64,000 nt of DNA from Zygnema cylindricum (taxonomy: Eukaryota > Streptophyta > Zygnematophyceae > Zygnematales > Zygnemataceae), in assembly GCA_037447655.1 (NCBI GenBank), contig JBBHKE010000068.1:8527-72526 (forward strand), written 5' to 3'. Every line of letters begins with the position of its first letter. Position 1 is the stretch's first letter. Below are positions 42,119-52,120 of the stretch, piece after piece. Under the pieces are notes generated by a model. The model did no database searches. It saw only the letters and a program-made list of their open reading frames with translations, and was not told the origin of the DNA. The translations under genes were made by a program, and so were the position numbers.

Positions 42119-44619
42119 ATGGAGTTTACGCTAAACATTCGTTCAGTGTCTGTACTAAAAATTATACTTTTTTTTGCTGCCGTGGGAGCCGTAAAAGGTG
42201 GGTGAAAGAGGGTGGGCGCTCTCTCTCTTTCTCTCTCTCCCTTGGCCTGCGCTTCTGTCTCCCCGGCCCTTCCTGTCTCCTTCCACTAACCTGCTTTTTT
42301 TCTGCTATTTCCCTCTCCCTCCTCTCCCTCTCCTCCACCTCCAGGCTGCACTCTCCAAAACGGCATCCGCTATGTCGGTGGTGAATTTAGCACTATCCGC
42401 GCCGTCTCTCGAGAAGATTGCGGTCTCATTTGTCTCTCCACCGAAGGATGCTCGGGATACACTTTTTATCCTTCAAGAAGAAATTGTACTTTAACATCGT
42501 CTTTCCAACAAGTCGTTAGCGATACAACAGCTCTTTCTGGAATCGTTACGAGTCAATGTGATTTCGACGACAATTTTGAGTATCCGATGTATTCCTTTGC
42601 TAGTGGACCAATGACGGGAGTTCCCACTAAGGAGGAATGTTGTCGATGGTGCTCTTCTTCAACAAAATGTGCGGGATTTACTTTTTTTAAATCGGGTGCG
42701 AAGAAGGGGGTTTGCGATTTGAAATACGCGACAAATAATCGAGTCCCGAATCAGAATATGTCTTCCGGAGTTCTCAGTAAGTTTTTTACCATTTCCTTTT
42801 CCGTTTTTCAACATAATTTTTTTTCCGTTTCCGTTTCCGTTTCCGTTTTACTACATGGAGGTGGTCTTTTTACTGATTTTCAGTGTGTTGGTTATTTTGA
42901 AGTTTTCCAGGTTTAAAATTTGGCTTTTTTTCTGAGTTATCTTTGTTTTCATTTTGTTATGGCTTTTGTTTTTGAAACTGAGCGAATAACGAACCGAAAT
43001 TGTGAAATTATGTAACCAGAATACATAAGCAGCTTCAGTTTTTCCCCAAATTCCTTTTTTCCCTTTTTCTCTAAATTTTGCAAACAGATAAGTGAACTAC
43101 GGATAAAATGTACTTTAAAATCCGTTTCTGTTTTATTTTATCTTTTTCCTGCATCGAAGGCTTCAAAAAGCTAAAGAAAAGGAAACTAAAGAGAATAATC
43201 AAAGGAAATTCTCTTTTTCACTATCTCTAGTTTTCTTTTTACCTTTTTCCAATTAGATCGCCAGTCCGCCTCTTTTTTTATCCTCCACCCTCTTTTCAAT
43301 ACCAATCTTTTCACTTTGTCGTTTTTGCTAACTTTTCATTTTTCCTTTGTTATTTCTTTTCATACGTTTCACTTTTTGCAGTCAATACCCCAACAAGTCT
43401 TGCTTTACTGAAAAAACTCAAAACCTCCCTCTCCTACTCTTTCCCTTTCCTTTCCACTTTATTTTTTCGTTCCCAATCCTTTCTCAATCCTATACTCTTT
43501 CCCTTTTTACTATACTTCTTCTTTTGTACATTTCCTTTTATCATTTCCATTTTTTTCGTTCCATTTTCCTTTGCTGTCCTTTTCCTCGTCATTTTTCCTT
43601 TTCCTCCTCTTTCTTCCCTGTCCTTGTCCTTTTCCCCATTCCCTGCCTTTTATCCAATTCCTAATGTTGTTCCTAATTCGCTCCCTTTACATTTTTCTCC
43701 TTTTTTTCTTTCCCTTTGTTCTTTTTATTTTGATTTTATACTTTTTCCAGGCGGAAATTCGTGCGTTTTCGAAGACGGGGTCGATTATCGTGGATTCTTA
43801 TTAAAGACTGTCAATCAGATTTCGAGTAAGACGGATTGCTGCGCCCTCTGTCGCGGTACACCTACTTGTACGGCTTTTTCATACGTTAATATCGGAGTCG
43901 GATCGAAAACTTGCGTCCTTAAAACCAACGGTTTGAACAGGGTCGCAAACCGTGACGCAGTTTCCGCGGTTGCGACAGGTGAAAAAATCCTCAAAAACCG
44001 TTGACAAGCCATGAAAAGAAAGTATGAAAAACATGTGAATAATATAAATGTATGCAAAAAGGTGCAAAATTGTGTAAGCAGGGCGAAAAAGTAAGGAAAT
44101 CGGCAGAATATCATTACAAGGCGGGGGGGAAATATACTAAAAACCTTTGTAAACCGAAAAATCTGGGTCTACAAAACGAGCTCTTTCTCTCCCTCCCTCT
44201 CCCTCACTCTTTTCCTCTCCCTCTATTTCTCACTCACTTTCTCCATTTGCTCTCTCCCTCCAACTTTTCTCTCTCACCCTTCCCTCCCTCTCCCTCTCTC
44301 ACCCTCACTCTCTGCTCTCTCTTTCCCTCTTTCTCTCTCACCCTTTCCCTTTCTCCCTCTCCCCGCGCGTAACTCCCTCTTTCTTTCTTTTCCTCTTTCC
44401 CACTCCCTCTCCTTCTTCTTTAACTAATGCATCTGTCCCTCTCGAACCAAACCTGGCTAGCTTTTTCAACAGCAAAACTAGATGAAATTCATGTTTTAAA
44501 ATAACTCTCTCTCTCTCTCTCTCCCACATCTTTTTTCAGGAGTTACATGTTCTCAACAATCCCAGTCTATGAGAAATGGCACTCGATCTCCTCCTCCCCC
44601 CCCGCCTCGAAGTGCATGA
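42119..44619 (+). CDS. PAN-A: secreted protein with three PAN/apple-like domains
   Basis: Four exons: 42119-42197, 42345-42776, 43751-43978 and 44540-44619, joined 819 nt, 272 codons plus stop. Every junction is GT..AG and every intron is phase 1. Exon 1 is a signal peptide with a hydrophobic stretch (IILFFAAVGAV). Domain 1 (28-97) has Cys 28, 52, 56, 62, 74. Domains 2 (98-170) and 3 (175-246) share CC-x2-C-x5-C-x14-C and the PAN motif CAGFTFF / CTAFSY then CDLK / CVLK. Exon 4 adds VTCSQQ and a PPPPPP tail. N-x-S/T sites at 73, 165 and 259 fit a secreted or wall protein. PAN domains bind protein or carbohydrate; the ligand here is unknown. An AATAAA lies at 44651. Reading past the exon-3 donor into EKILKNR-stop is intron. 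Confidence 0.85.
44165..44530 (+). repeat. Pyrimidine tract in PAN-A intron 3
   Basis: C/T-rich simple sequence fills most of the last 370 bp of the 561-bp intron up to ttttttcag|GA. It is equivalent to 26120-26465 and 49735-50100. Frames in it are artefacts. Confidence 0.85.
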
Positions 44620-44659
44620 AATTTTTTGTTCAAATGTGAGTTTTTTGTTAAATAAAAAA

Positions 44660-46000
44660 AATTGTGGAACACTTTACTTTGAATTTTTCTTTTATTGTTT
44701 TTGCAAATTGTTGAATGGATTTCCTTATGTTTCATTTATTTAGCGGAAAGCACACAGATTTGCACGCTCCATGAACTTTTATACATAATAAATCATTTTT
44801 AAATGTTTCGGTTATAATTCCTAATATATTTAGGTTTTTAACTTCTCGTCTCACATCTCTTTATTTTCTTTTCTTTTTGGGGCAGCATTTTTTTTCGGTC
44901 AACGCGGAAAATAATGAAAAATCTGTTTATTCTATTTTTGGGAGAACGCCACCGAAAAGAAAAATTCCAAAAGATTATGCATAAATTTATCAAAACACTT
45001 CAGAAAAACGTGTTAATGTTACAAGAATATTACTATATAATCGATGTTTTTCAAGGGTACTTTGGAAAACTGTCTCAAAAACGGTAAAAATCTTTATTTT
45101 GTGAAACTATTAAAAATATTTACATTTGCTTAAATTCGTTCCAATTCTATTATTGATGTAGTTCGTCATTTTTTAAAACATGAACCGAAAACGTGCCAGG
45201 GTAGATTTTTTTTTACCTTTTTAAGATAAAATGAAATATTTCGATTGTATTTACTGGAGGAAAAGGTGCATTAGAAAGGGAAAAAACACTCAGTTATTTG
45301 CAAGAAATAAACCCCCTTTTTGAAGATGAACTGGCATTTATTTTATTGTCGGAAGATTGTTGGTTTTTGATTTCTTTTTTCTCGATTTATCTTCCTTTAT
45401 CCTTCCGATGAGTGCTTTCTCACTCTCTCGATCCTCTCTTCCGGATCCTCGAAACGATTTTATGATTTTTGCTGGATGGATGAAAAGCCGATGGATGACT
45501 GGATCCTGAGCGACGCCTGATTCTTTCCTGATATCACCAATCTGGTTCCAATTGCTTTTGGCTTATAAATTTTTTGGGTGCAATCCATTTGGGTTACTCT
45601 ATATTTCCTATCTCATTTTATCTTGTTTGCAAAACAGTCTTCGCCTCCTTTAAGTTAGTCTTCTCATTTTGGAAATTAAAAGAACTTACTCTTTGACTTA
45701 CTGACAATCAGCAAGTCATCAACATACATAGCAAAGAAGATAACATAAGAGGAAAAAGTGCATGAGAAAGGGAAAAAACACTCAGTTATTTGCTAGAAAT
45801 ATAATCCCCTTTTTTTCATATTAGATCACAAGAAGCCCAATTCCTATTTATTTATTTTTACTGAATTCGGTTACCTTCGTTTTGGATTAACTTGTTATTT
45901 TTTTTGGTTTGGTGAAAAAAATTTAAATAATTTTTAATCTATCAAGTTTTTTATGAAGAATTAGACGAATTTTGAATGCTTTTCTTAAAAAATTTGTTGT
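44660..46000. other. Downstream unit of PAN-A with rearrangement
   Basis: 44660-45330 is AT-rich and homologous to the sequence after PAN-C. 45335-45545 is unrelated sequence. 45550-45750 is a copia RT relic on the minus strand (AMYVDDLLI, YVDD at 45715-45726). 45750-45960 repeats a piece also present at 45250-45320 and 27230-27360. No functional gene. Confidence 0.55.
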
Positions 46001-46090
46001 TCTCTCTCTCGCTCTCTCTCTGTTTCTATCTCTCTCTCTCTCTCCCTCTCTCCCCCTCTCCCTCTCTGTCGCCCTCTCAACCTCCCACTC
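46000..46090 (+). repeat. Short CT tract near the inversion axis
   Basis: Mostly ctctctccc repeats. It marks the end of the plus-oriented duplicated unit; homology just to its right is in the opposite orientation. Confidence 0.7.
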
Positions 46091-46104
46091 TCTAACTAGG
46101 AGTT

Positions 46105-47930
46105 TTGAGCTATAATGGACTGAATGGTCTCACTAAATTTGGACTAACCCCTCTCTTTGTAAAAAAAATTCAATCTTGATGTACCTCAGTGGAGGACATT
46201 GCCTGTCTCTCCCTCCTCTCCACCTTCATCTCTCTCCTTTTCCTAAAATTTTCTTGCACTTTTGAAACATAAGTGTTTCTCATATCAACATAGTGTACTC
46301 CATACCCTACTTATATGACCACAATGACGTACTTGAGAAAGTGAATAGAGTTTTAATTAGAAAAGATATAACCATCCAAACTAATATGGGTATATGCCTA
46401 AGGCTTCTGGCATGAGATGTGCTGCATATGCGAGAAATCTACTAGAAGTCAAAACGATAAAAGATAACTCCCTTTTTTGAAATGTGGATTGTAAGTAAAC
46501 CGAGAGCCAATGCTTTCCGATTTTTTGCATCAAGTTTTTGTTTTAGATAATATTGCATGCAATTAGAAATATGATCTCATAGGGAATGCCTAATATCTTA
46601 GTAGGATATGACGATCAATAAAAAGGACGTTAAAGAGACCTGGTTATCAAGAAGAAAGTTTTCATCGCCATTAATATACTTGTTAAACGTGAGGTAAATT
46701 TGATAGATGTGGTTGTCGCGAATGAGGAAAGATGTGCCAATTTAAAAATTAAATTCAAAAATAAACGCGTTTTAAGGTCGAATTTCAACAACTAAGAAAA
46801 TCAACACAACGAAAGATCTAACATTACTTACAAAGGAGGATAGAGCAGCCAATTATGTTTTAACTCAAAAAATAATGCCATACAGTCAAAAATAATACAT
46901 CTAAGTAAGTCACCATAATGAGAGGTAAAACAACACTTAATACAAATGATTATGAGATATAACCAGCTGCACTAAAAGAGACCAAAATGCCTTCCATTCG
47001 TGCATCATCCTTTCTAGGTGGAAGAAGAATGAGCGCCTAACTTAGAGGAGGTTATTGTGCCCATACTCGTTTGGTAAACACAAAAGAAGCACTCATTATT
47101 CAAGACGCTTTCTTATTTTCAAAAAAGGAACACTAAATATTTTTTTTCAGAAACGTCATAAAATCCGTGGTGGAGGCTCAAACATGAGACTTAATAGAGC
47201 TTCCAGCAAAGAGAAAGGGTATCGAAAGTAAGTGGGTACATTCATGGTAAATCCGGGCCCATAAAACACCTTTGGGAGGTAAGAGGTTAGGCTGAAAGGA
47301 AAGAGTTTTCATGACATCGAAAGAGTTGATTTGGAAAAAATCAGTTTTCATAAAATTGAAACTGTTGAGTTGGACGAAACCTTCTAACAAGCAGGCAGAT
47401 TTCCCTGTCAAAATTCATTTAACAATGGCAGCTATAAACGATTTAGGAATTCACCAGATGCATGTCAAAATTGTTTTTCACCACGTTGACTCTTCCACAC
47501 AGAACAACCAAAAATATCCGAAAAGATAGGAAATTAAAAACCTCGAGTGTAGATTGTTGAATCCATGTTGGGACTTAACCAATCTCGTAGGCAATGAAAT
47601 CGGAAAATAGATGAGTTTTTAACCGATTTAGGCTTCACAAAAAAAAAAACTTTAAACCACAAAAACTTTCTGATTACAAAGAGTGGTAATCTTCTTTGCT
47701 TTGTATGTTGATGACTTGAAATTGCCAGTAAGTCAAAGAGTAAGTGCTTTAAATTTTCCAAATTAACAAGACTAACTTAGAGGAGGCGAAGAAAATTTTG
47801 CAAACAAAGGTGAATTGAGATAGGAAATAACGAGTAACCCAAATGGATTGGATCCAGAAAAATTATAGCCCAAAAGCAATTGGAATCAGGTAAGTGAAAT
47901 CGAGATTGTCACGGGGAGAGGTATATGGGG
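46105..47930 (+). pseudogene. Copia RT relic X2
   Basis: This is the plus-oriented counterpart of X1, uninterrupted by C1. Traces: IHLTMAAINDLGIHQMHVKI (first Asp changed to His, near 47420-47480) and FALYVDDL (YVDD at 47704-47715). The left part, 46105-47150, is homologous to 37440-38530 inverted but has no readable domain. It provides the empty site for C1: the sequence catgaatgtacccac here is undivided. Confidence 0.65.
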
Positions 47931-48696
47931 GAGGGCGAAGGACAGGGAGCGGGTGAGGGAGAGTGAGTGAGTGCAGGAGAGAGAGATCGAGGGGGAGGGG
48001 GAATGGGAGAGGGGGAAGAGGAGGGTGAGGTGTAAGTAAAGTTCAATGAGAGGCAAAAATGGGGGGAGAGTGGGAGGTGGCTGTAAAGGTAGAAGGAGAA
48101 AGGGAGGGAGAAGGGAGGGGAGTGGAAGAGGGAGATGTTGGATTGGCACGTAAAGCCGGTTCAATACGGGGTAGAATGTGATACGTCATACTCGAAGCCG
48201 CCTAAAATAAATAGGTATGGACCAGCCAGGCTCTACATCGAGCTGGTGGCACATTGGTTGGTGGCACAGTAGTTAGTGCGCTGACTTGTTACTGCGCTGA
48301 TAGCTCAAGTCAGAGGTCGCAGTTCGAGCCCTGGCAGGCTCAATTTTCCCTAGTATGAGACATGCCGAATCCCGGATTTCAAGGAAATCTAACAGGAGAG
48401 TAGGGGAAGGTGAGGGAGAGGGAGAGGAAGAGGCAGATAGAAAGAAGAGGGATGGAAAGGGATCGAGAGAGAGAGGGAAAGGGAGGCCGATAGAGATATC
48501 GATAGGGAGGGGGAGACTGAGAGGGCGAGGAAGAGAAAGAGGGAGAGGAAGAGAGATAGGGATAAAGATAGGGATGGGGAGAGGGGGAGGGAACGAGAAG
48601 GCGGGGGAGAGGGCGAGGAAGAAAGAGAAGCATGTATAGAGAGTCGGAGGCTGAGAGGATGAGAGATATGGAGAGGGAGAGGGAGGGAGATAAGAG

Positions 48697-48729
<33 letters not shown>

Positions 48730-48760
48730 AACAGAGACAGGGACAGAGAAAGAACAATAA
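47931..48760 (-). repeat. GA-rich tract (CT on minus) split by a tRNA-like insert
   Basis: Purine-rich simple sequence occupies 47931-48130 and 48390-48760. Between them lies non-repeat DNA with a tRNA-like segment. It is equivalent to 27461-28060 inverted. Confidence 0.8.
48255..48345 (+). other. tRNA-like / SINE-like segment
   Basis: A good A box (tggcacagtagtt, 48262-48274) and B box (agttcgagccc, 48321-48331) are spaced as in a tRNA, with a stem pair ctgacttg..caagtcag between them. The acceptor stem does not close well. A short duplication (ggtggcaca) precedes it. It is more likely a tRNA-derived SINE remnant than a working tRNA gene. Confidence 0.5.
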
Positions 48761-49429
48761 AAGGTTTCGAGGAAAAAATTCAAAATTCGTCTTTTTCTTC
48801 ATAAAAAAGTTGTTACATTAAGAAATGTTTATACTTTTTTAACCAAACCGTAAGATATTACCAAGTTAATCCAAAACAAAAGTAACCTTTTTCAGGAAAT
48901 ATAAATAAATAGGATTTGGGCTTCTTGTGATCTAACAAGGAAAAAGGGGGATTATATTCCTAGCAAAAAACTAAGAGTTTCTTCCCCTTCTAGTGCACTT
49001 TTTCCTCGATCAAAATATTTAATTTTATCTTAAAAAAGTAAAATATTTCTTCTCTGTCACATTTTCCGTGCATGTTTTTAAAAATAATGAATTACAACAA
49101 TAAAATAATTTGAACGAATTTAAGCATCTGTAAAATTTTCAAGTAATTTAACAAAATAAAGATTTTTTACTGTTTTTTAGACAGTTTTTCAAAAGTTCCC
49201 CTGAAAAAATTCAATAATATAGTAGCATTCGTACCGAATGATAACATTAACACGTTTTCCTAAACTGTTTTAGTAAATTTATGCATAATCTTTTGGAATT
49301 TTTTCTTTCCGGTGGCGTTTTCCGAAAAATAGAATATACAGATTTCTCACTATTTTCCACGTTGACCGAAAATAAAATCTGCCAGAAAAAGAAAAGAAAA
49401 TAAAGAACTGTGAGTCGAGAAAGTTAAAA

Positions 49430-49477
<48 letters not shown>

Positions 49478-49645
49478 CTATCAACAAACATAATTGAAAC
49501 AATTAAAAATGATTTATCATTTATTATTCATGGGGAGCTTATGAAACTCACTAAATAAATGAAACATAAGGATATTCATCCAACAGTTAACAAAAACAAT
49601 AAAAGAAAAACTGAAAGTAAAAATCTCACATTTTGACAAAAATCT

Positions 49646-49725
49646 TCATACAGTTCGAGGCGGGGGAGGAGGAGGAGATCGAACGACAGTTCTCATAGAC
49701 TGGGATTGTTGAGAACATGTAACTC
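49646..49725 (-). pseudogene. PAN-B exon 4
   Basis: The exon is 80 bp, as in PAN-A and PAN-C, begins after a good acceptor (ttgttcag|GA) and encodes VTCSQQSQSMR, PPPPPP, RTV and stop. It lies in the right order and orientation to be the last exon of PAN-B but is separated from exon 3 by about 2 kb of foreign sequence. Confidence 0.75.
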
Positions 49726-49734
49726 CTGAACAAA

Positions 49735-49737
49735 AGT

Positions 49738-49773
<36 letters not shown>

Positions 49774-50105
49774 ACGTCAAAATATGAATTTCATCTAGTT
49801 TTGTCGCTGAAAAAACTAGCCAGGTTTGGTTCGAGAGGAAGAGAGGCATAGGGAGAAGGAGAGGGAGAGGGAGAGTGGAAGAATAAAAGAAAGAAAGAGG
49901 GAGAGACGGGGAGGAGAGGAAGAGAGTGAGAGGGTAAGAGAGAATGAGGGAGAGAGAGAGCAGAAAGAAAGGGTGAAAGAGAGAGAGGGAGGGAAGGGTG
50001 AGAGAGAAAAGTGGGAGGGAGACAGCAGATGGAGAGAGTGAGTGAGAGATAGAGGGAGAAGGAGAGAGTGAGGGGAGGAGAGGAAGAGAGAGCTGGTTTT
50101 GTGGA
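49735..50105 (-). repeat. Pyrimidine tract in PAN-B intron 3
   Basis: GA-rich on the plus strand, so pyrimidine on the coding strand, as in the other PAN copies. Frames within it are artefacts. Confidence 0.85.
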
Positions 50106-50142
50106 CCCATATATTTTCAGGTTTCTAACGTTTTTAGTATGT

Positions 50143-50335
50143 TTTTCCCCTTTTTGCTATCGACTCAGGGGAGTCTTCTCTTTACAGGGGTGAAGGTGGT
50201 CAGAGTTTTTGTCTGCCAGGGTGGCAGTTATTTTTGCTTAAACACAAAGGGGTCAGGATTATCCTAGAGGCTTCTTCGAAGCTGTCCACTCTGAGGACTT
50301 ATGGAGGTCTCAAAGTTTCATAAATCACGTTGTGC
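50143..50335 (+). mobile_element. A-family LTR fragment
   Basis: It matches the end of the A3 LTR (61730-61905): ttttgctatcg, aggggagtct, ggtggtcagag.ttttgt, aaaggggtcagg.ttatc, tatggaggtctca. It abuts PAN-B intron 3 on the left and the 50-bp minisatellite on the right. Confidence 0.75.
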
Positions 50336-50779
50336 CAGCGGTACGGCGGTGTGTACTGCTCGCGCAGAGCTACGTCACGTTGTGCCAACGGTACGGCGGT
50401 CTGTACCGCTGACGCACGGCAACGTCACATTGTGCCAACGTTACGGCAGTCTGTACCGCTGACGCACCGCAATGTTATGTTGTGCCAGCGGTACAGACCA
50501 CTGTACCGTTGAAGCACGTCAACGTCACATTGTGCCAACGGTACGGCGGTCTGTACCGCTGACGCACCGCAATGTCATGTTGTGCCAGCGGTACAGACCA
50601 CTGTACCGTTGAAGCACGTCAACGTCACATTGTGCCAACGGTACGGCGGTCTGTACCGCTGACGCACCGCAACGTCATATTGTGCCATCGATACGGTGGT
50701 CTGTACCACTGACGCACGGCAACGTCACGTTGTGCCTGCGGTATCGCGGTCCGTACTGCGGACGATTGCACGGCAACGT
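50326..50779. repeat. 50-bp minisatellite
   Basis: About nine tandem units of 50 bp begin cacgttgtgcc or cacattgtgcc. Each carries the inverted pair ggtac..gtacc. Two unit types alternate (with gcggt.tgtaccgctgacgc or with gaccactgtaccgttgaagc), giving a 100-bp higher-order step. Two diverged units continue at 51321-51420 after a MITE insertion. Confidence 0.9.
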
Positions 50780-51320
50780 TACACCGCAAATCGTTATTAG
50801 TGTCAAAGTTTAAATAGTGTTGAAGGTAATTTACCGTAATTGATGCTAATTAAGAATTTTTTTTTTTTTTAATAAAGGTGTATTGTAATTTCTGCTTAAT
50901 GCTAATTCGGGAACAATAAAAATGAAATATTCTCCGTACAATTGTATACATTAACATATGTATTCGTACAAAATATTAGAAATCGTACGGCGTCATGACA
51001 TTTAAATATCCGTACATGTCAGACTAATTTGCGTGTCAGACTAATTCCGTTTTTTGAGCGCAGGTTCCTGTGCGAGCGCATCTGATTTAATTCATTTTTT
51101 GTAAAATTTTCATTTGAAAAGGTACATTTATATACGGTCGGACATCGACCGTACACCATACTATTTAGATCTTGTTGTACTTTCGTTTTTAACGCTATTT
51201 TGTACAGTACGTTAAATAACGTCAAGGAAAAATAAAAATCATGTATCCTATTTGAGGAAAAAAATCAAAATTTTATGACCCAAATTAGAGTTAATGACAC
51301 TAATAACGATTCGCGGTGTA
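50780..51320. mobile_element. TA-flanked MITE inserted in the minisatellite
   Basis: Ends TA|caccgcaaatcgttattag and ataacgattcgcggtg|TA bound 541 bp of AT-rich sequence. Left flank caacgt and right flank cattgtgcc are the parts of one minisatellite unit (compare caatgt|ta|tgttgtgcc), so the target was a TA in that unit. Confidence 0.85.
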
Positions 51321-51414
51321 CATTGTGCCAGCAGTCTGGCAGTCTGTACACCGACGGTTGGCAATGTCATATTACGCCAACCATACAGCCGTATGTATAG
51401 CGACGGCTGACAAG

Positions 51415-52030
51415 CATAAAATTATGCCACCCGGCAGCAGCGTATAATTATACCAGCCGGCGGCAGCGAATAATTATGGCATCGTAAAGTTATGCCAACC
51501 GGCGGCAGCGTAGAAAAGTGCTAGCAGGTGGCAACGTAGAAAATTGCCAGTCGGCGGCAGCGTAGAAAATTGCCAGCCACTGGCAACGTAGAAAATTGCC
51601 AGCGGCCGGCAGCGTAGAAAATTGCCAGCGGGTGGCATAGTAGAAAATTGCCAGCGGCCTGCAACGTAGAAAATTTCCAGCCGGCGGTAGCGTAGAAAAT
51701 TGCAAGCGGCCGTTAACTTAGAAAATTGCCAGCCAGCGGCAGCGCAAGAAAATGCCATCCGGTGGCAGAGTAGAAAATTGCCAACAGGCGGGCAGTAGCG
51801 TATAATCATGCCACCTGGCGGTAGCGTAGAATTATGCCTTCCGGCGGCAGCGTAGAATTATGTCACCAGGAGGGCGGCAGCGTAGAATTACGCCAGCGGG
51901 CGAGCGGCAGCATAGAATTACGCCTACGGGCGGGCTGCAGCGTAGAATTACGCCAGCCGGCGGGCAGTAGCGTAGAATGGTGCCACGGTACGGCGGTATG
52001 TACCGCGACGGGCGGCAGCGCTACATCGTG
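51415..52030. repeat. 26-bp minisatellite
   Basis: More than twenty diverged units of about 26 bp, such as cgtagaaaattgccagccgg followed by cggcag. Later units read agaattatgcc. Frames across it give repeated peptides and are not genes. The array reaches the broken end of PAN-B exon 3. Confidence 0.85.
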
Positions 52031-52120
52031 CATGCGGTACGGCCGTGTGATAGAAAAAAATTCGAGACAGACACAGCGCCTATATAAAGGTTTCCCCGAA
52101 GGCGAACAACGTTCTCATAT

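Noticed and set aside
41770-42384. 204-codon plus-strand frame over the PAN-A leader
   Set aside because: It is a CT-rich frame that crosses the PAN-A start, exon 1 and intron 1 in another phase. The spliced PAN-A model with exact frame closure explains the region better.
43624-44004. Single-exon PAN protein ending EKILKNR
   Set aside because: The reading includes intron 2 before 43751 and intron 3 after 43978. The donor acag|gtgaaa and the conserved 80-bp exon 4 show that the true frame is spliced.
50326-50779. CRISPR-like array of 50-bp repeats
   Set aside because: Units are directly tandem with no unique spacers, and the surroundings are eukaryotic. It is a minisatellite.
51474-51809. 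111-codon repeat-protein frame
   Set aside because: It is a translation of the 26-bp minisatellite, open because three units make 78 bp. There is no start context or homologue.
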